Below are positions 34,110 to 42,313 of a stretch of DNA of 45,723 nt, piece by piece. This DNA comes from UBA4582 sp047630175 (lineage in GTDB: Bacteria; Pseudomonadota; Gammaproteobacteria; Pseudomonadales; Azotimanducaceae): the NCBI GenBank assembly GCA_047630175.1, contig JBLHVI010000023.1, positions 1 to 45,723 on the forward strand. The letters run 5' to 3'. The notes beneath the pieces were generated by a model. That model searched no databases. It was not told where the DNA came from and saw nothing but the letters and a program-made list of their open reading frames with translations. The position numbers were made by a program, and so were the translations under genes. Numbering within the stretch: position 1 is the first letter of the stretch; the number at the start of each line of letters is the position of its first letter.

Positions 34110-35132
34110 TTAAGCTGGTTTCTCGGCAATAATAGTCGCCCGAGTTGGCGCTACATACCCCTCAATTGATTTGTTGGGATCTGCCGGATCAAGAAAATCT
34201 TTGAGGGATTGAAATGTCATCCAGTCAGTCGCGCGTTGTTCGTCGGTGCTGGTCTGATTGACATCGACAGTACGAACATTCACGAAGCCCGCCCTTCGCA
34301 GCCAAGTTTCCAGCATGGGTACGGCGGGTAAAAACCAGACGTTGGCCATCTTCGCATAACGATCCTTAGGCGTCAGTAAGGTCTGTTCATTGCCAGGGAC
34401 AACCAGTGTTTCGAGGACCAGTTCGCCACCCGGGCGCAAAAAGCTGGCCAATTCGGTCAGATGATCGATAGGTGAACGGCGGTGATAAAGCACACCAAGG
34501 GAAAATACTGTATCGAAACATTTGAACGCGGGCAGGTGTTCACTTCGCAGTGGCAGCAGATAAGCCGGTAGGTGCGGCAAGTACTTTTTGCAGGTATGAA
34601 ACTGGTACAAGAACAGCCGGGTTGGGTCAACTCCCAAGGCTAGGCGCGCACCTTCGTTGGCCATATGGAAAAGGTGGTAGCCATTGCCGCAACCAATATC
34701 CAATACCGATCGGCCCGCTAAGGCGGAGATATGTGGCTGCAGGCGATGCCATTTCCAGTCGGAGCGCCACTCTGTGTCAATATGAACATCGAACAGGTAC
34801 CAAGGGCCCTTGCGCCACGGGGTGAATTGCAATAAAAGATCGCGGAATGCGGCCTGACTGATGTCTAGATCTTGTGCTAGCCCGGCGTAAATGCCGTCTG
34901 CATCTATCTGGATTTGGCTTGGCAAGGTTTCCGGCAATTCAGCAAAGGCCTTGTCCCAGTCTGTTTTTCGCCCATGTTTCTTCTCAACGTATTGTTGCTG
35001 CAGGGCTTGCTGTAGCGCGGGATAGTGGCCGATGAGCTTGTCGGGCTCTGCCCCCTCAGTTGCGTTTTGTCGTAAACCGCTGGCCGCTGTATCAGTGAAA
35101 AATTCAGCCGTTAATTGGTCAACATCAAGCAT
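34110..35132 (-). CDS. cmoB: tRNA 5-carboxymethoxyuridine methyltransferase-type enzyme CmoB (carboxymethyltransferase)
   Basis: A 340-residue protein. The N-terminal half ends with the family mark PWRKGPWYLFDVHIDTEWRS (105-124), followed by the class I fold DIGCGNGYHLFHM (145-157), GVDPTRLFLYQF and FSLGVLYHRRSPIDHL. CmoB uses carboxy-SAM from CmoA to turn 5-hydroxyuridine at position 34 of certain tRNAs into 5-carboxymethoxyuridine (cmo5U), which widens codon reading. Length and motifs match. It follows cmoA by one nucleotide, so they are one transcript and translationally coupled. Confidence 0.96.
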   Translation of the reverse strand: MLDVDQLTAEFFTDTAASGLRQNATEGAEPDKLIGHYPALQQALQQQYVEKKHGRKTDWDKAFAELPETLPSQIQIDADGIYAGLAQDLDISQAAFRDLLLQFTPWRKGPWYLFDVHIDTEWRSDWKWHRLQPHISALAGRSVLDIGCGNGYHLFHMANEGARLALGVDPTRLFLYQFHTCKKYLPHLPAYLLPLRSEHLPAFKCFDTVFSLGVLYHRRSPIDHLTELASFLRPGGELVLETLVVPGNEQTLLTPKDRYAKMANVWFLPAVPMLETWLRRAGFVNVRTVDVNQTSTDEQRATDWMTFQSLKDFLDPADPNKSIEGYVAPTRATIIAEKPA

Positions 35133-35133
35133 C

Positions 35134-35856
35134 TTATTTAATCGCCAAGAACGAAGCGAAATTGAAGCAGCGCAGGTACATCTGGGCAGTGCTAAACCCG
35201 GCCTGTTGAAGTCGGGTCAGGTGTTGCTGCTCTGTGTTAGGAATCAAGACGTTTTCTAGCGCGGCGCGTTTCTGCGCGATCTCAAGATCACTGTATCCAT
35301 GATGGCGTTTGAAGTCGTGATGTAGTGTGGTCATGTGTGTTTGCTGGCTGGCATCTTCAAAGCAAATTTTCTCTGACAATATCATAGCGCCACCAGGCCT
35401 CATGTTTGTTGCGATGCGCGCTAGCAGGTCCTGGCGCTGGTCGTCGGGAATAAATTGTAACGTAAAGTTCAACACGACGATCGAGGCGTTGGTGATGTCC
35501 GTTGTCTGCATAGTTTCTTCGCGAATCTCGATGCTGGCTTGGCTGTTATCGCGGCTTATATTGGTACGACAGCGTTCAACCATGGCAGCAGAGTTGTCGA
35601 TACCAATGACGTGACAAGAGGCAGGTAACTGCTGGCGAATCTTCAGTGTCGATGCGCCTAACGAGCAACCCAGATCGTAACAATTGGAATTAATTTGGGC
35701 ATATTTAGCCGTCAGCTGTCCTATCATATCTAACAAAAGCGGGTAGCCCGGCACCGAGCGGTTGATCATGTTTTCAAACACATCGGCAACTTGGCCATCA
35801 AAGGCAAAGGCGCCGACGCTGTCGAGGGGTTGTGCGTAAACAGTATCTTTTTTCAT
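35134..35856 (-). CDS. cmoA: Carboxy-S-adenosylmethionine synthase
   Basis: A 240-residue protein with the SAM-binding motif DLGCSLGAST (61-70), GIDNSAAMVERC and NFTLQFIP. CmoA makes carboxy-SAM from SAM and prephenate for CmoB. The N-terminal DxVGAFAFDGQVADVFENMINRS is typical of the family. The ATG at 35856 lacks a strong ribosome site. It heads the cmoAB transcript. Its substrate prephenate derives from the shikimate pathway, whose first enzyme is encoded elsewhere in this window. Confidence 0.95.
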   Translation of the reverse strand: MKKDTVYAQPLDSVGAFAFDGQVADVFENMINRSVPGYPLLLDMIGQLTAKYAQINSNCYDLGCSLGASTLKIRQQLPASCHVIGIDNSAAMVERCRTNISRDNSQASIEIREETMQTTDITNASIVVLNFTLQFIPDDQRQDLLARIATNMRPGGAMILSEKICFEDASQQTHMTTLHHDFKRHHGYSDLEIAQKRAALENVLIPNTEQQHLTRLQQAGFSTAQMYLRCFNFASFLAIK

Positions 35857-36236
35857 AGGGCATCAGTAGAAGTTTGGTGGAGTAGTATCGACCATAGAGA
35901 CGCTAGCAGGACCAGAAATGTCAGTGTTTTCAGTGTTCTTAGCCGGGATCCCGTGGGGTCAGGGCTTGATTTGTAAGCCATAGAGGATAATATTGCGTCA
36001 AGGCAGTCTGATAGACAAGCCGTGGGGTAATTTCTTCGAAGAAAAGCCTCAATGGAAGCCCTAATCCATGAACCGATGTTCCTCGAAACGTGTATTCATA
36101 GTAGTACTTGGAGAAGTTATTAGAAATAAGTATGTGACGAAAAGTTGAGGTCGATACAGGTCGATAGACGCCACCGAAATTAGAGCGGCGCCATGGTTTG
36201 TGTCTATCTGCGCAGTAATTGATAGAGGCGTCAAGC
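35857..36236. other. Intergenic region between cmoA and the HNH gene, with palindrome and an unassigned antisense frame
   Basis: CGGGATCCCG (35944-35953) is a perfect palindrome followed by GGGGTCAGGGCTTGA, a string I associate with flanks of IS200/REP-type elements in marine gammaproteobacteria (memory, not searched). A minus-strand frame of 107 codons (35939-36262) spans most of the region but matches nothing I know and overlaps the HNH start, so I do not call it a gene. The cmoA promoter must lie here. Confidence 0.35.
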
Positions 36237-36839
36237 ATGAATGTCAGCATTCTCAGAATCAATACGGCAGGCCGGGCGATTGAGTGGCTTAGCTGGCAAG
36301 AAGCAGTTTGCCTGCATGCCCGTGACTTAGTGAGCTGGACCTACGGCGAAGAAGTGATGTCCGTCAGGGGCGGAAAGTCTCGGCTGACGGGGCTACAGTC
36401 TCAAATGACCTTAAATAGTATCATCGCCTGTCGCGGCAAGGTGGTAGACAGCGGCCGTAAATCCCCACCACTGACTAACCGAGCGCTTTTTCGGCGTGAC
36501 CAGAATGTCTGTCTGTATTGTGGCCGCTTGTTTAGCGACAGTGATTTGAGTCGTGACCACGTGCACCCCTTGTCTAAAGGCGGCCGTGATTGCTGGACCA
36601 ACGTCGCGACTGCCTGTAAACGTTGCAATGCACGCAAGGGCAATGTTGATCTTGGCACCTGCGGAATGCAGCTTTTAGCGTTGCCTTATATGCCCAACCA
36701 TGCCGAGTATTTAGCCTTGTCGCATAGCGGCCGTATCCTCGGCGACCAGATGGTTTTTCTCAAGCGCCAGTTCCCGTCAAACAGTCGTTTGCTCGCAGAG
36801 AACCAAACACTGCTTGTCCCCAATACGCAAGATTTTTAA
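36237..36839 (+). CDS. HNH endonuclease
   Basis: A 200-residue protein from ATG 36237, with GAGGC 8 nt upstream; an in-frame TTG at 36219 is less likely. The opening ILRINTAGRAIEWLSWQEAV is the N-terminal domain common to this bacterial HNH group. The nuclease core has zinc ligands CLYC (92-95) and CKRC (127-130), the catalytic DHVHP (107-111) and TNVATAC. These are usually stand-alone chromosomal nucleases of unknown role, not part of a restriction system. No methyltransferase is nearby. It ends 4 nt inside the convergent CoA-transferase gene. Confidence 0.9.
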   Translation: MNVSILRINTAGRAIEWLSWQEAVCLHARDLVSWTYGEEVMSVRGGKSRLTGLQSQMTLNSIIACRGKVVDSGRKSPPLTNRALFRRDQNVCLYCGRLFSDSDLSRDHVHPLSKGGRDCWTNVATACKRCNARKGNVDLGTCGMQLLALPYMPNHAEYLALSHSGRILGDQMVFLKRQFPSNSRLLAENQTLLVPNTQDF

Positions 36840-38020
36840 AGAATAATGCCATGTTCACGCAGCTTTGCCTGTTGCTCAGCGGTAATACCAATCTCTGTCA
36901 GCAACTCCGTCGTGTGTTCGCCTTGGCGTGGGGCGCCGTAGCGAATTTCTGGCAAGGTTTTGCTGAAACGTGCAGCTGGGCGCGTCTGGCGAATGGTGCC
37001 CGCTTCAGGGTGTTCTATTTCAATAATTAATTCGTTCGCGAGTACCTGCGGGTGCTCAATCATGGCCTTGCGGGTTAACACGGGTGCGCAGGGTACGCCT
37101 GCCGCATCGAGCAGTTCGAGCCAGTGCGCTGAGCTTTCCAGTAATAGGGCTGATTGCGTTAAGTTTAGGCGATCATTGGCATTACGATCGCGCAGGGCGG
37201 GTGTTGCAAAGCGCGCATCTGCAAGCCATTGCGGCTTATCAAGCACGTTGCATAGTGCATGCCATTGCTTGTTACTCATGGCCGAGACACTAATGTAGTC
37301 CGTTTGCGTTTCATAGATCAGGTCAATGAAAGTTGCCGCGCGCTGTGCGCTGACTTCTTTGCCAACGAATGTTTGGCCGACCATATCGGACGACCATAAG
37401 AAAGCGACCACGGCATCGAGCATAGAGACGCGAATATGTTGTCCCTCACCGGTTCGGCTGCGCGCTAACAGCGCCGCGCAAATTGCTTGGGCCGTCGTCA
37501 TTCCCGTTAACTTGTCCGGTAAAATAGTGCGTACTAAACGTGGACGCTCTTCATCAGAGCCTGCTTGAATAGTGGCGAGGCCACTAATTGCCTGAATGAT
37601 TGGGTCGTATACTGGCTTGTGGGACAGCGGCCCGGTCTCGCCGAAACCGCTGATCGATACATAGATGATGTCAGGCTTGACCTGCCGTATTTCGTCCTCA
37701 CCAATGCCCAGGCGCTCGACCACACCGGGTCTGAAGTTTTGGATAAACACATCGGCAGTGGCCGCGAGTTTTAACAGTGCGGCCTTACCTTCGTCGGTTT
37801 TCAAATCGAGGCTTATGGCGCGCTTGTTACGGTTATTATTTAGGAAAGTGGCCGTAAACTGCTGCTCAGCATGGCCTGCACCACGTGCATGATCCGGCGT
37901 GGTGACTGATTCTACCTTAACAATATCAGCTCCCTGATCGCCGAGTAGCATTGTCGCGAAGGGGCCAGAGATGACTGTGGTTAAGTCGAGTACGCGATAG
38001 CCGTGAAGGGGACCGGTCAT
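36836..38020 (-). CDS. CaiB/BaiF (class III) CoA-transferase, second copy
   Basis: A 394-residue protein with the N-terminal GYRVLDLTTVISGPFATMLLGDQGADIVKVE signature and FLNNNRNKRAISLDLK. The likely catalytic Asp139 lies in PVYDPIIQAISGL. The C-terminal domain has AARFSKTLPEIRYGAP and GEHTTELL, typical of formyl-CoA-transferase-like members. It moves CoA between carboxylates in the cytoplasm. It is distinct from the copy at 3.8 kb, and no acyl-CoA partner lies next to it. Convergent with the HNH gene and followed by the two-component genes on the same strand. Confidence 0.88.
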   Translation of the reverse strand: MTGPLHGYRVLDLTTVISGPFATMLLGDQGADIVKVESVTTPDHARGAGHAEQQFTATFLNNNRNKRAISLDLKTDEGKAALLKLAATADVFIQNFRPGVVERLGIGEDEIRQVKPDIIYVSISGFGETGPLSHKPVYDPIIQAISGLATIQAGSDEERPRLVRTILPDKLTGMTTAQAICAALLARSRTGEGQHIRVSMLDAVVAFLWSSDMVGQTFVGKEVSAQRAATFIDLIYETQTDYISVSAMSNKQWHALCNVLDKPQWLADARFATPALRDRNANDRLNLTQSALLLESSAHWLELLDAAGVPCAPVLTRKAMIEHPQVLANELIIEIEHPEAGTIRQTRPAARFSKTLPEIRYGAPRQGEHTTELLTEIGITAEQQAKLREHGIIL

Positions 38021-38065
38021 GGATGATTACCTGCTGGCGCTGAGTGATTTACCGCCGATGGTAGC

Positions 38066-39823
38066 CTATGACACCGCCAGCGTCGAACTCGGATGTAGCG
38101 TCTGCCACTGACTGATGAGCGTTGCTTGATTCATCGGTCGGGAAAATAAGTAACCTTGGAACTCATCACATTGCATCTCCAGTAATGCCTGATACTCGCT
38201 GTCTTGCTCAATGCAGCCAGCGATAACACGAATTCCTAGGGTGTGGGCCAGATTAATAAGCGCTCGGACCAGCTTGCCTTTGCCGCGGGCTTTGTCGACA
38301 TTACCGATCAGTGAGCGATCCAGCTTGATATAATCCAACGGAATTTCCTCAAGATGCCGTAAGGCAAGATCGCCACTGCCAAAGTTGTCGAGCGTAATTT
38401 TCACGCCATGTTCTTTGAGATACTTGAATTGTGGCAGGCACGCATCCTTGTGCTCTATTAGTTTATTTTCAGGTATCTCCAGACATACGCGTGTTGGTGG
38501 TAGTCCTAGCCGGTGAATCTGATCCAGTAGACGTTGGCCATAGTCTGGTGCCATGAATTGATTGCCAAAAACATTCAACACTAACCGGTTGAGATGGATG
38601 TTGTCGTTCTCGCACTGTTGGTAAAGTCTCGCCAGGCAGACAAGGGCATAGTCACTCAAATGGTCGCCAAAACTGACGGCTTCGGCGACAGGGATAAATC
38701 GGTCGGTTGAGATGATTCCCATGCTGTCGTCATGCCAGCGTGCCAGCGCTTCAGCGCCGTAGGCACCGGGCTGGTCTATGCTGTAGATGGGCTGAAAGAC
38801 CATGGTCATGTCACCCTGATCAATGGCTTTATTGAGTTTGACTTCAATCATCCGTTGCTGTTCATGCTTGGCGGCAAGATTCTTGGTATAGAAGACGGCG
38901 AAGTGTTGGCCGGACGATTTCGCCTCGTACATCGCGAGATCGGCGCCCTCAATCAATTTCTCGACACTGGCGACTTCAGGGTACGTGGAGATACCAATGC
39001 TGGCACTCATTGACAGATTGTGTCCTTCAATCAACATAGGTGCAGAAATTATCTCGTGGATTTTTCGTGCTACCGAGTAAGACTGGACGGAGTCTTCAAG
39101 CATGGTTGATAGCACCACAAATTCATCTCCGCCAAGTCGCGCTACGGTATCACCGTGGCGTAATTGCTCTTTAAGGCGTCGTCCGATTTCAATTAATACC
39201 TGATCGCCGACACCATGGCCGTAGTTATCGTTGATCGCTTTGAAACCGTTTAAATCGAAGTACAGCAGGCCGATGGATTTACTCATTCGCTCTGCGGAAG
39301 CGATTGTTTGTTCAGCAACCTCCAAAAAATACGCGCGATTGGGCAGCCGAGTAAGACTATCGGTCCTGGCCAGCAGGCTCAATTCGGCATTGCGTCGGTC
39401 GGCTTCTTCGAGGGCTTTTTTAAGCGCTAGATCAATCAATTTGCGTTCAACTGCATAGTGCATGACGCGGGCCAGTAGCTCGGCATTGACCTGATTTTTT
39501 GAGATATAATCTTGTGCGCCCATTTGTAAGCAGGCGATCGCGGTGGCGTCATCGTCCGTGCCAGTCAGTATGACGATAGGCAGCGTTGGAAATTCTTCGA
39601 GTAGCACGGCGATGCTGCCGGTACCATAAGCATCGGGTAAATTGAGATCAAGGATGATGGCGTCGAACGAAGTTTCTTTCAGCAGGGTGCGAGCATGACG
39701 GAAGCGGGTTACCGTCGTAAGGTCGAGGTTCCGGTTGGCGCCTCGATGCAGCATCGCGGAGATGATTTCCGTATCGAGCGGGTCGTCTTCGACCAGTAGG
39801 TACCTAAGGCTCTGGTCTTTCAT
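38066..39823 (-). CDS. Response regulator with GGDEF and apparently degenerate EAL domains
   Basis: A 585-residue protein. REC spans about 7-125 with phospho-acceptor Asp59 (IILDLNLPD). The GGDEF domain (about 150-310) keeps the active motif RLGGDEF (229-235) and the RxxD inhibitory site at 222-225, so it should make c-di-GMP. The EAL domain (about 325-570) keeps EAL at 358-360 but reads DN in place of DD at 479-480 (LDNFGSG) and AGCIE in place of AEGVE at 535-539. Loss of those metal and catalytic acids predicts weak or no phosphodiesterase activity. The start overlaps the kinase stop (ATGA), so the two are one signalling unit. Confidence 0.9.
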   Translation of the reverse strand: MKDQSLRYLLVEDDPLDTEIISAMLHRGANRNLDLTTVTRFRHARTLLKETSFDAIILDLNLPDAYGTGSIAVLLEEFPTLPIVILTGTDDDATAIACLQMGAQDYISKNQVNAELLARVMHYAVERKLIDLALKKALEEADRRNAELSLLARTDSLTRLPNRAYFLEVAEQTIASAERMSKSIGLLYFDLNGFKAINDNYGHGVGDQVLIEIGRRLKEQLRHGDTVARLGGDEFVVLSTMLEDSVQSYSVARKIHEIISAPMLIEGHNLSMSASIGISTYPEVASVEKLIEGADLAMYEAKSSGQHFAVFYTKNLAAKHEQQRMIEVKLNKAIDQGDMTMVFQPIYSIDQPGAYGAEALARWHDDSMGIISTDRFIPVAEAVSFGDHLSDYALVCLARLYQQCENDNIHLNRLVLNVFGNQFMAPDYGQRLLDQIHRLGLPPTRVCLEIPENKLIEHKDACLPQFKYLKEHGVKITLDNFGSGDLALRHLEEIPLDYIKLDRSLIGNVDKARGKGKLVRALINLAHTLGIRVIAGCIEQDSEYQALLEMQCDEFQGYLFSRPMNQATLISQWQTLHPSSTLAVS

Positions 39824-40560
39824 CGGGGGTCAGGCGCCAATGTTGTGTTGGGTAGATGGCAATTCACCGTCAGACCATGGTCTGGATTGGCTGCAAAGCT
39901 TAAGTAGCCGCCGTGCCGTTTTATAATCTGATCACAGTATGCTAACCCCATTCCCATACCCTTTCTGAGATCGGTTAGGTCAGCAATTTGCTGGGTGCGA
40001 AAAAATGGTAGGACTATGCGTACAAAGTCTCTTTGTTTGACGCCGATGCCGTTATCGACGATCTGCAATACACGCTGGTCAGCGTCTTGGTGACAACGGA
40101 TACTAACGTGCAAAGGGCGATCCGGGCTTTGGAAGCGTATTGCATTACTAATTAGCGCGTCGAAGAGCTGGCACCATTGATTCATATCGCCTTCGATCTG
40201 AGGCAGCGCTTCGATGTTGATATTGAGGGCGCAGGCATGACGTTTGCCAATGCAGTTGAGCAGACTTTCGATGTCGATCTTGACCGATTTTAAAGGCGCG
40301 ACCATAAGATTGGAGAACGTCGACAAGCTTCCAAGCATGTGTTGTGCACGTTGGCCTTCCGTGCTGATTAACTCAAGCCAACGCAGCTCCTCTTCGTCTA
40401 ACTTCCCGTGCGCGCGACTACGCATTAGGTCAGCAAAGCCAACGACCGCTCTGATGGGTGAGCTAACATCGTGTGCTACAGCTGACAGCATGTTGCGGAT
40501 TTGTAGGCTCTGCTCGTCAGTGGAAGGCAGGGGCACGGTTGTGGGTTTGGACGCGTTCAT
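39820..40560 (-). CDS. Sensorless histidine kinase
   Basis: A 246-residue protein without membrane or PAS segments. His30 in the HisKA motif SAVAHDVSSPIRAVVGFADL is the phosphorylation site. The ATPase domain has an N box (ALISNAIRF), G1 (IVDNGIGV) and G2 (KGMGMGLAY). It ends in ATGA overlap with the GGDEF-EAL regulator, its obvious partner. With no input domain, the signal must come through a partner protein or another kinase. Convergent layout relative to the tRNA gene is absent; the two are divergent with a 203-nt gap. Confidence 0.9.
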   Translation of the reverse strand: MNASKPTTVPLPSTDEQSLQIRNMLSAVAHDVSSPIRAVVGFADLMRSRAHGKLDEEELRWLELISTEGQRAQHMLGSLSTFSNLMVAPLKSVKIDIESLLNCIGKRHACALNINIEALPQIEGDMNQWCQLFDALISNAIRFQSPDRPLHVSIRCHQDADQRVLQIVDNGIGVKQRDFVRIVLPFFRTQQIADLTDLRKGMGMGLAYCDQIIKRHGGYLSFAANPDHGLTVNCHLPNTTLAPDPR

Positions 40561-40723
40561 GGTCTAAGCATAGCTAAAGACGGAGGCAGGGCAAGTTTAT
40601 GATTGGGACGATGTTGGTGTTGCCATGGAAATGCGAAGGGCAGATCTTGCGCGCTTGAAAAGGGGGGTGTGAGTGTCGATAGAAGAACGGGAATAAGAGT
40701 TGGTATAAAAGGTAACACGGGCT

Positions 40724-40753
40724 TTGCCAAATCCGGTCAAATGACGCAGAATA
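40724..40753 (+). promoter_or_regulatory. Candidate promoter of the tRNA-Arg gene
   Basis: TTGCCA (40724-40729) and AGAATA (40748-40753) are separated by 18 nt. They are followed by CGCGCCG, a GC-rich discriminator typical of stable-RNA promoters under stringent control. The leader would be only a few nucleotides. A TATAAA at 40704-40709 further up is a second, weaker possibility. Confidence 0.35.
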
Positions 40754-40763
40754 CGCGCCGAGT

Positions 40764-40840
40764 GCACCCATAGCTCAGCTGGATAGAGCACCAGGCTTCG
40801 AACCTGGGTGTCGGGGGTTCGAATCCCTCTGGGTGCACCA
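40764..40840 (+). tRNA. tRNA-Arg, anticodon UCG
   Basis: A 77-nt gene with encoded CCA. The acceptor stem is GCACCCA with TGGGTGC, then A and CCA. The D arm is GCTC...GAGC, the anticodon stem CCAGG/CCTGG encloses CTTCGAA, giving anticodon TCG that reads CGA, and the T arm is GGGGG-TTCGAAT-CCCTC with standard TTCGAAT. It strongly resembles the tRNA-Arg(TCG) of pseudomonads. The 3' end directly abuts a tandem array made of its own 3' part. Confidence 0.95.
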
Positions 40841-41160
40841 ATTTATTCTTTAAGAAGGCTTCGCCAGTGTCGGGGGGCTGCGCGCCCCGGTTCGAATCCC
40901 TCTGGGTGCACCAATTTATTCTTTAAGAAGGCTTCGCCAGTGTCGGGGGGCTGCGCGCCCCGGTTCGAATCCCTCTGGGTGCACCAATTTATTCTTTAAG
41001 AAGGCTTCGCCAGTGTCGGGGGGCTGCGCGCCCCGGTTCGAATCCCTCTGGGTGCACCAATTTATTCCTCAAAAAGGCTTCGCCAGTGTCGGGGGGATGC
41101 GCGCCGCGAGCTACGCGCCGCGAGCTACGCGCCTCGATTCTAATCCCTCTGGGTGCACTA
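40818..41160 (+). repeat. Tandem 73-bp repeats derived from the 3' part of tRNA-Arg(UCG)
   Basis: The 23-nt stretch from the T loop to CCA (TTCGAATCCC...GCACCA) begins at 40818 in the tRNA and recurs at 40891, 40964 and 41037, an exact 73-nt period, with a degenerate fifth copy at 41138-41160 (TTCTAATCCC...GCACTA). Between copies are AATTTATTCTTTAAGAAGG, CTTCGCCA, then GTGTCGGGGG, which is also tRNA sequence, and a 14-nt insert (GCTGCGCGCCCCGG) that splits the T stem. Each unit is therefore 33 nt of tRNA plus 40 nt of other sequence. The insert favours a GGGGC-TGCGC-GCCCC hairpin. The unit length is not a multiple of three, and small frames crossing it look spurious. Confidence 0.93.
41101..41128 (+). 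repeat. Two-copy 14-bp GC-rich repeat in the last array unit
   Basis: GCGCCGCGAGCTAC occurs at 41101-41114 and again at 41115-41128, followed by a partial third GCGCC. It lengthens the last unit from 73 to 101 nt and replaces the hairpin insert of the other copies. It looks like slippage in a decaying repeat. Confidence 0.85.
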
Positions 41161-41650
41161 ACTTTAAAGGGCTATAGGGCCTTCCTGCTTTCGTTCTGTG
41201 ACACGCTATTTCCCATCGAGCCCGCAAGATTCGTGCTGCGCCCAGCACATGAGACTGATCAACGTGTCACTGCTGATCCGCTTGTGCGAGTTCAGGCTGC
41301 ACGCAATCTATAGCGGCATTGCTACCATAAGGCTGCGAGGTAAGTTTTGCCCTCGACTCTGACGACAACCCTGGGACAACCCTTGCGTCAACCCTGGTAG
41401 CAATGAAGAATAAGTAGGTTCTGGGATTGCAACAACGGCAAAAGTCGAATGTCTTTGCTGGCAACTTATGCTGCTATTCCAAGTTGGCATTCTATCTCCC
41501 CTAAGTTGACAGTCTCATATATGATGTTGAAACCTGCAGGGCATCTTTGGTGTTTGTGTAGGCCATTGTCTAAGATATTGTCTAAGACATGCTCGGGGTA
41601 GTGCCAGTAGGAGTTCAATTGATGGAATTCACGAACAAAAGGTATATGTC
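41161..41650. other. Non-coding stretch downstream of the tRNA repeat array
   Basis: No convincing gene lies here. AAGG...CCTT near 41165-41182 forms a weak stem with little T-run, a poor terminator for the tRNA transcript. ATTGTCTAAGAT (41565-41576) is followed directly by ATTGTCTAAGAC (41577-41588), a tandem 12-bp repeat 62 nt before the MAPEG start that could be an operator. Because tRNA 3' ends serve as integration sites, this stretch could be the remnant of a lost element, but no integrase is visible. Confidence 0.4.
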
Positions 41651-42040
41651 ATGAATACAGAACTAACAATGTTAGTCTTGAGTGTCGGCTTATTACTGGT
41701 CATTCTGCTGACGCAAGGCGCGGTTGGTGTACTTGCAAATGGATTAGCAGCGCAAGCAGGCGCTCGCGACGGTCTGCCACAACCCAGCGAACTGCATGCC
41801 AGGATTACCCGGTTACGCGCGAATATGATCGAGAACCTGCTGTTATTCGCGCCAGTTGTTTTGGTTGCTCAGGCTATCGGTGTGTCGAATGAAATGACCG
41901 TGCTTGGCGCACAACTGTTCTTCTATGCGCGACTTGCCCACGCCGTTATCTATATGGCTGGCTGGCCTTGGATCCGCCCATTGGCTTTTGCAATAGCGCT
42001 GATAGGAACCCTGATGATAGGTAGCCAGCTATTCGGCTGA
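41651..42040 (+). CDS. MAPEG family membrane protein
   Basis: A 129-residue protein with four membrane helices (about 5-30, 58-78, 82-104, 108-127). The pattern ELHARITRLRANMIENLLLFAPVVL is the MAPEG motif, where the RxxxNxxE-type segment binds glutathione or a lipid in eukaryotic relatives. Bacterial members are mostly of unknown substrate; some use glutathione. AAAGG lies upstream of ATG 41651. It stands about 270 nt before the serine hydrolase gene on the same strand. No regulator is near except the 12-bp repeat noted upstream. Confidence 0.87.
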   Translation: MNTELTMLVLSVGLLLVILLTQGAVGVLANGLAAQAGARDGLPQPSELHARITRLRANMIENLLLFAPVVLVAQAIGVSNEMTVLGAQLFFYARLAHAVIYMAGWPWIRPLAFAIALIGTLMIGSQLFG

Positions 42041-42313
42041 ATGCTGCGACGTGCTACACACCTGATACGCAACGCGAGTCAGACCACCGTAGGTAACATA
42101 AAGTTAAACTTGAATTTGGTACTTCCCTTAGGTTTTAGTTCATCGCTTTTGATCCGCCCGCTGTTTGGATTCCGCCATTGTCGCCAATCGGCCGCCAGTA
42201 GTGAAATGCGCCTACCTGATCGGAGCCCGAGCTTATGAAGGGCATGTTATACATGGTTGGGCTATAAAGGCGATTCGTTGTAGGCTGGGACCGGGCGCTG
42301 ACCACTTATCGAG

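Noticed and set aside
35939..36262. 107-codon minus-strand frame
   Set aside because: No recognised motif, overlaps the HNH start and contains a palindrome; kept only as part of the gap description.
40808..40999. Small Arg-rich frame across the tRNA repeats (63 codons)
   Set aside because: It starts inside the tRNA and the 73-nt unit shifts phase in every copy, so the text is repeat sequence read in successive frames. No ribosome site is seen. Frames of this type next to tRNA repeats are usually spurious.
41086..41313. Frame starting in the last repeat unit
   Set aside because: Begins in the degenerate repeat and continues into non-coding DNA with no family resemblance.
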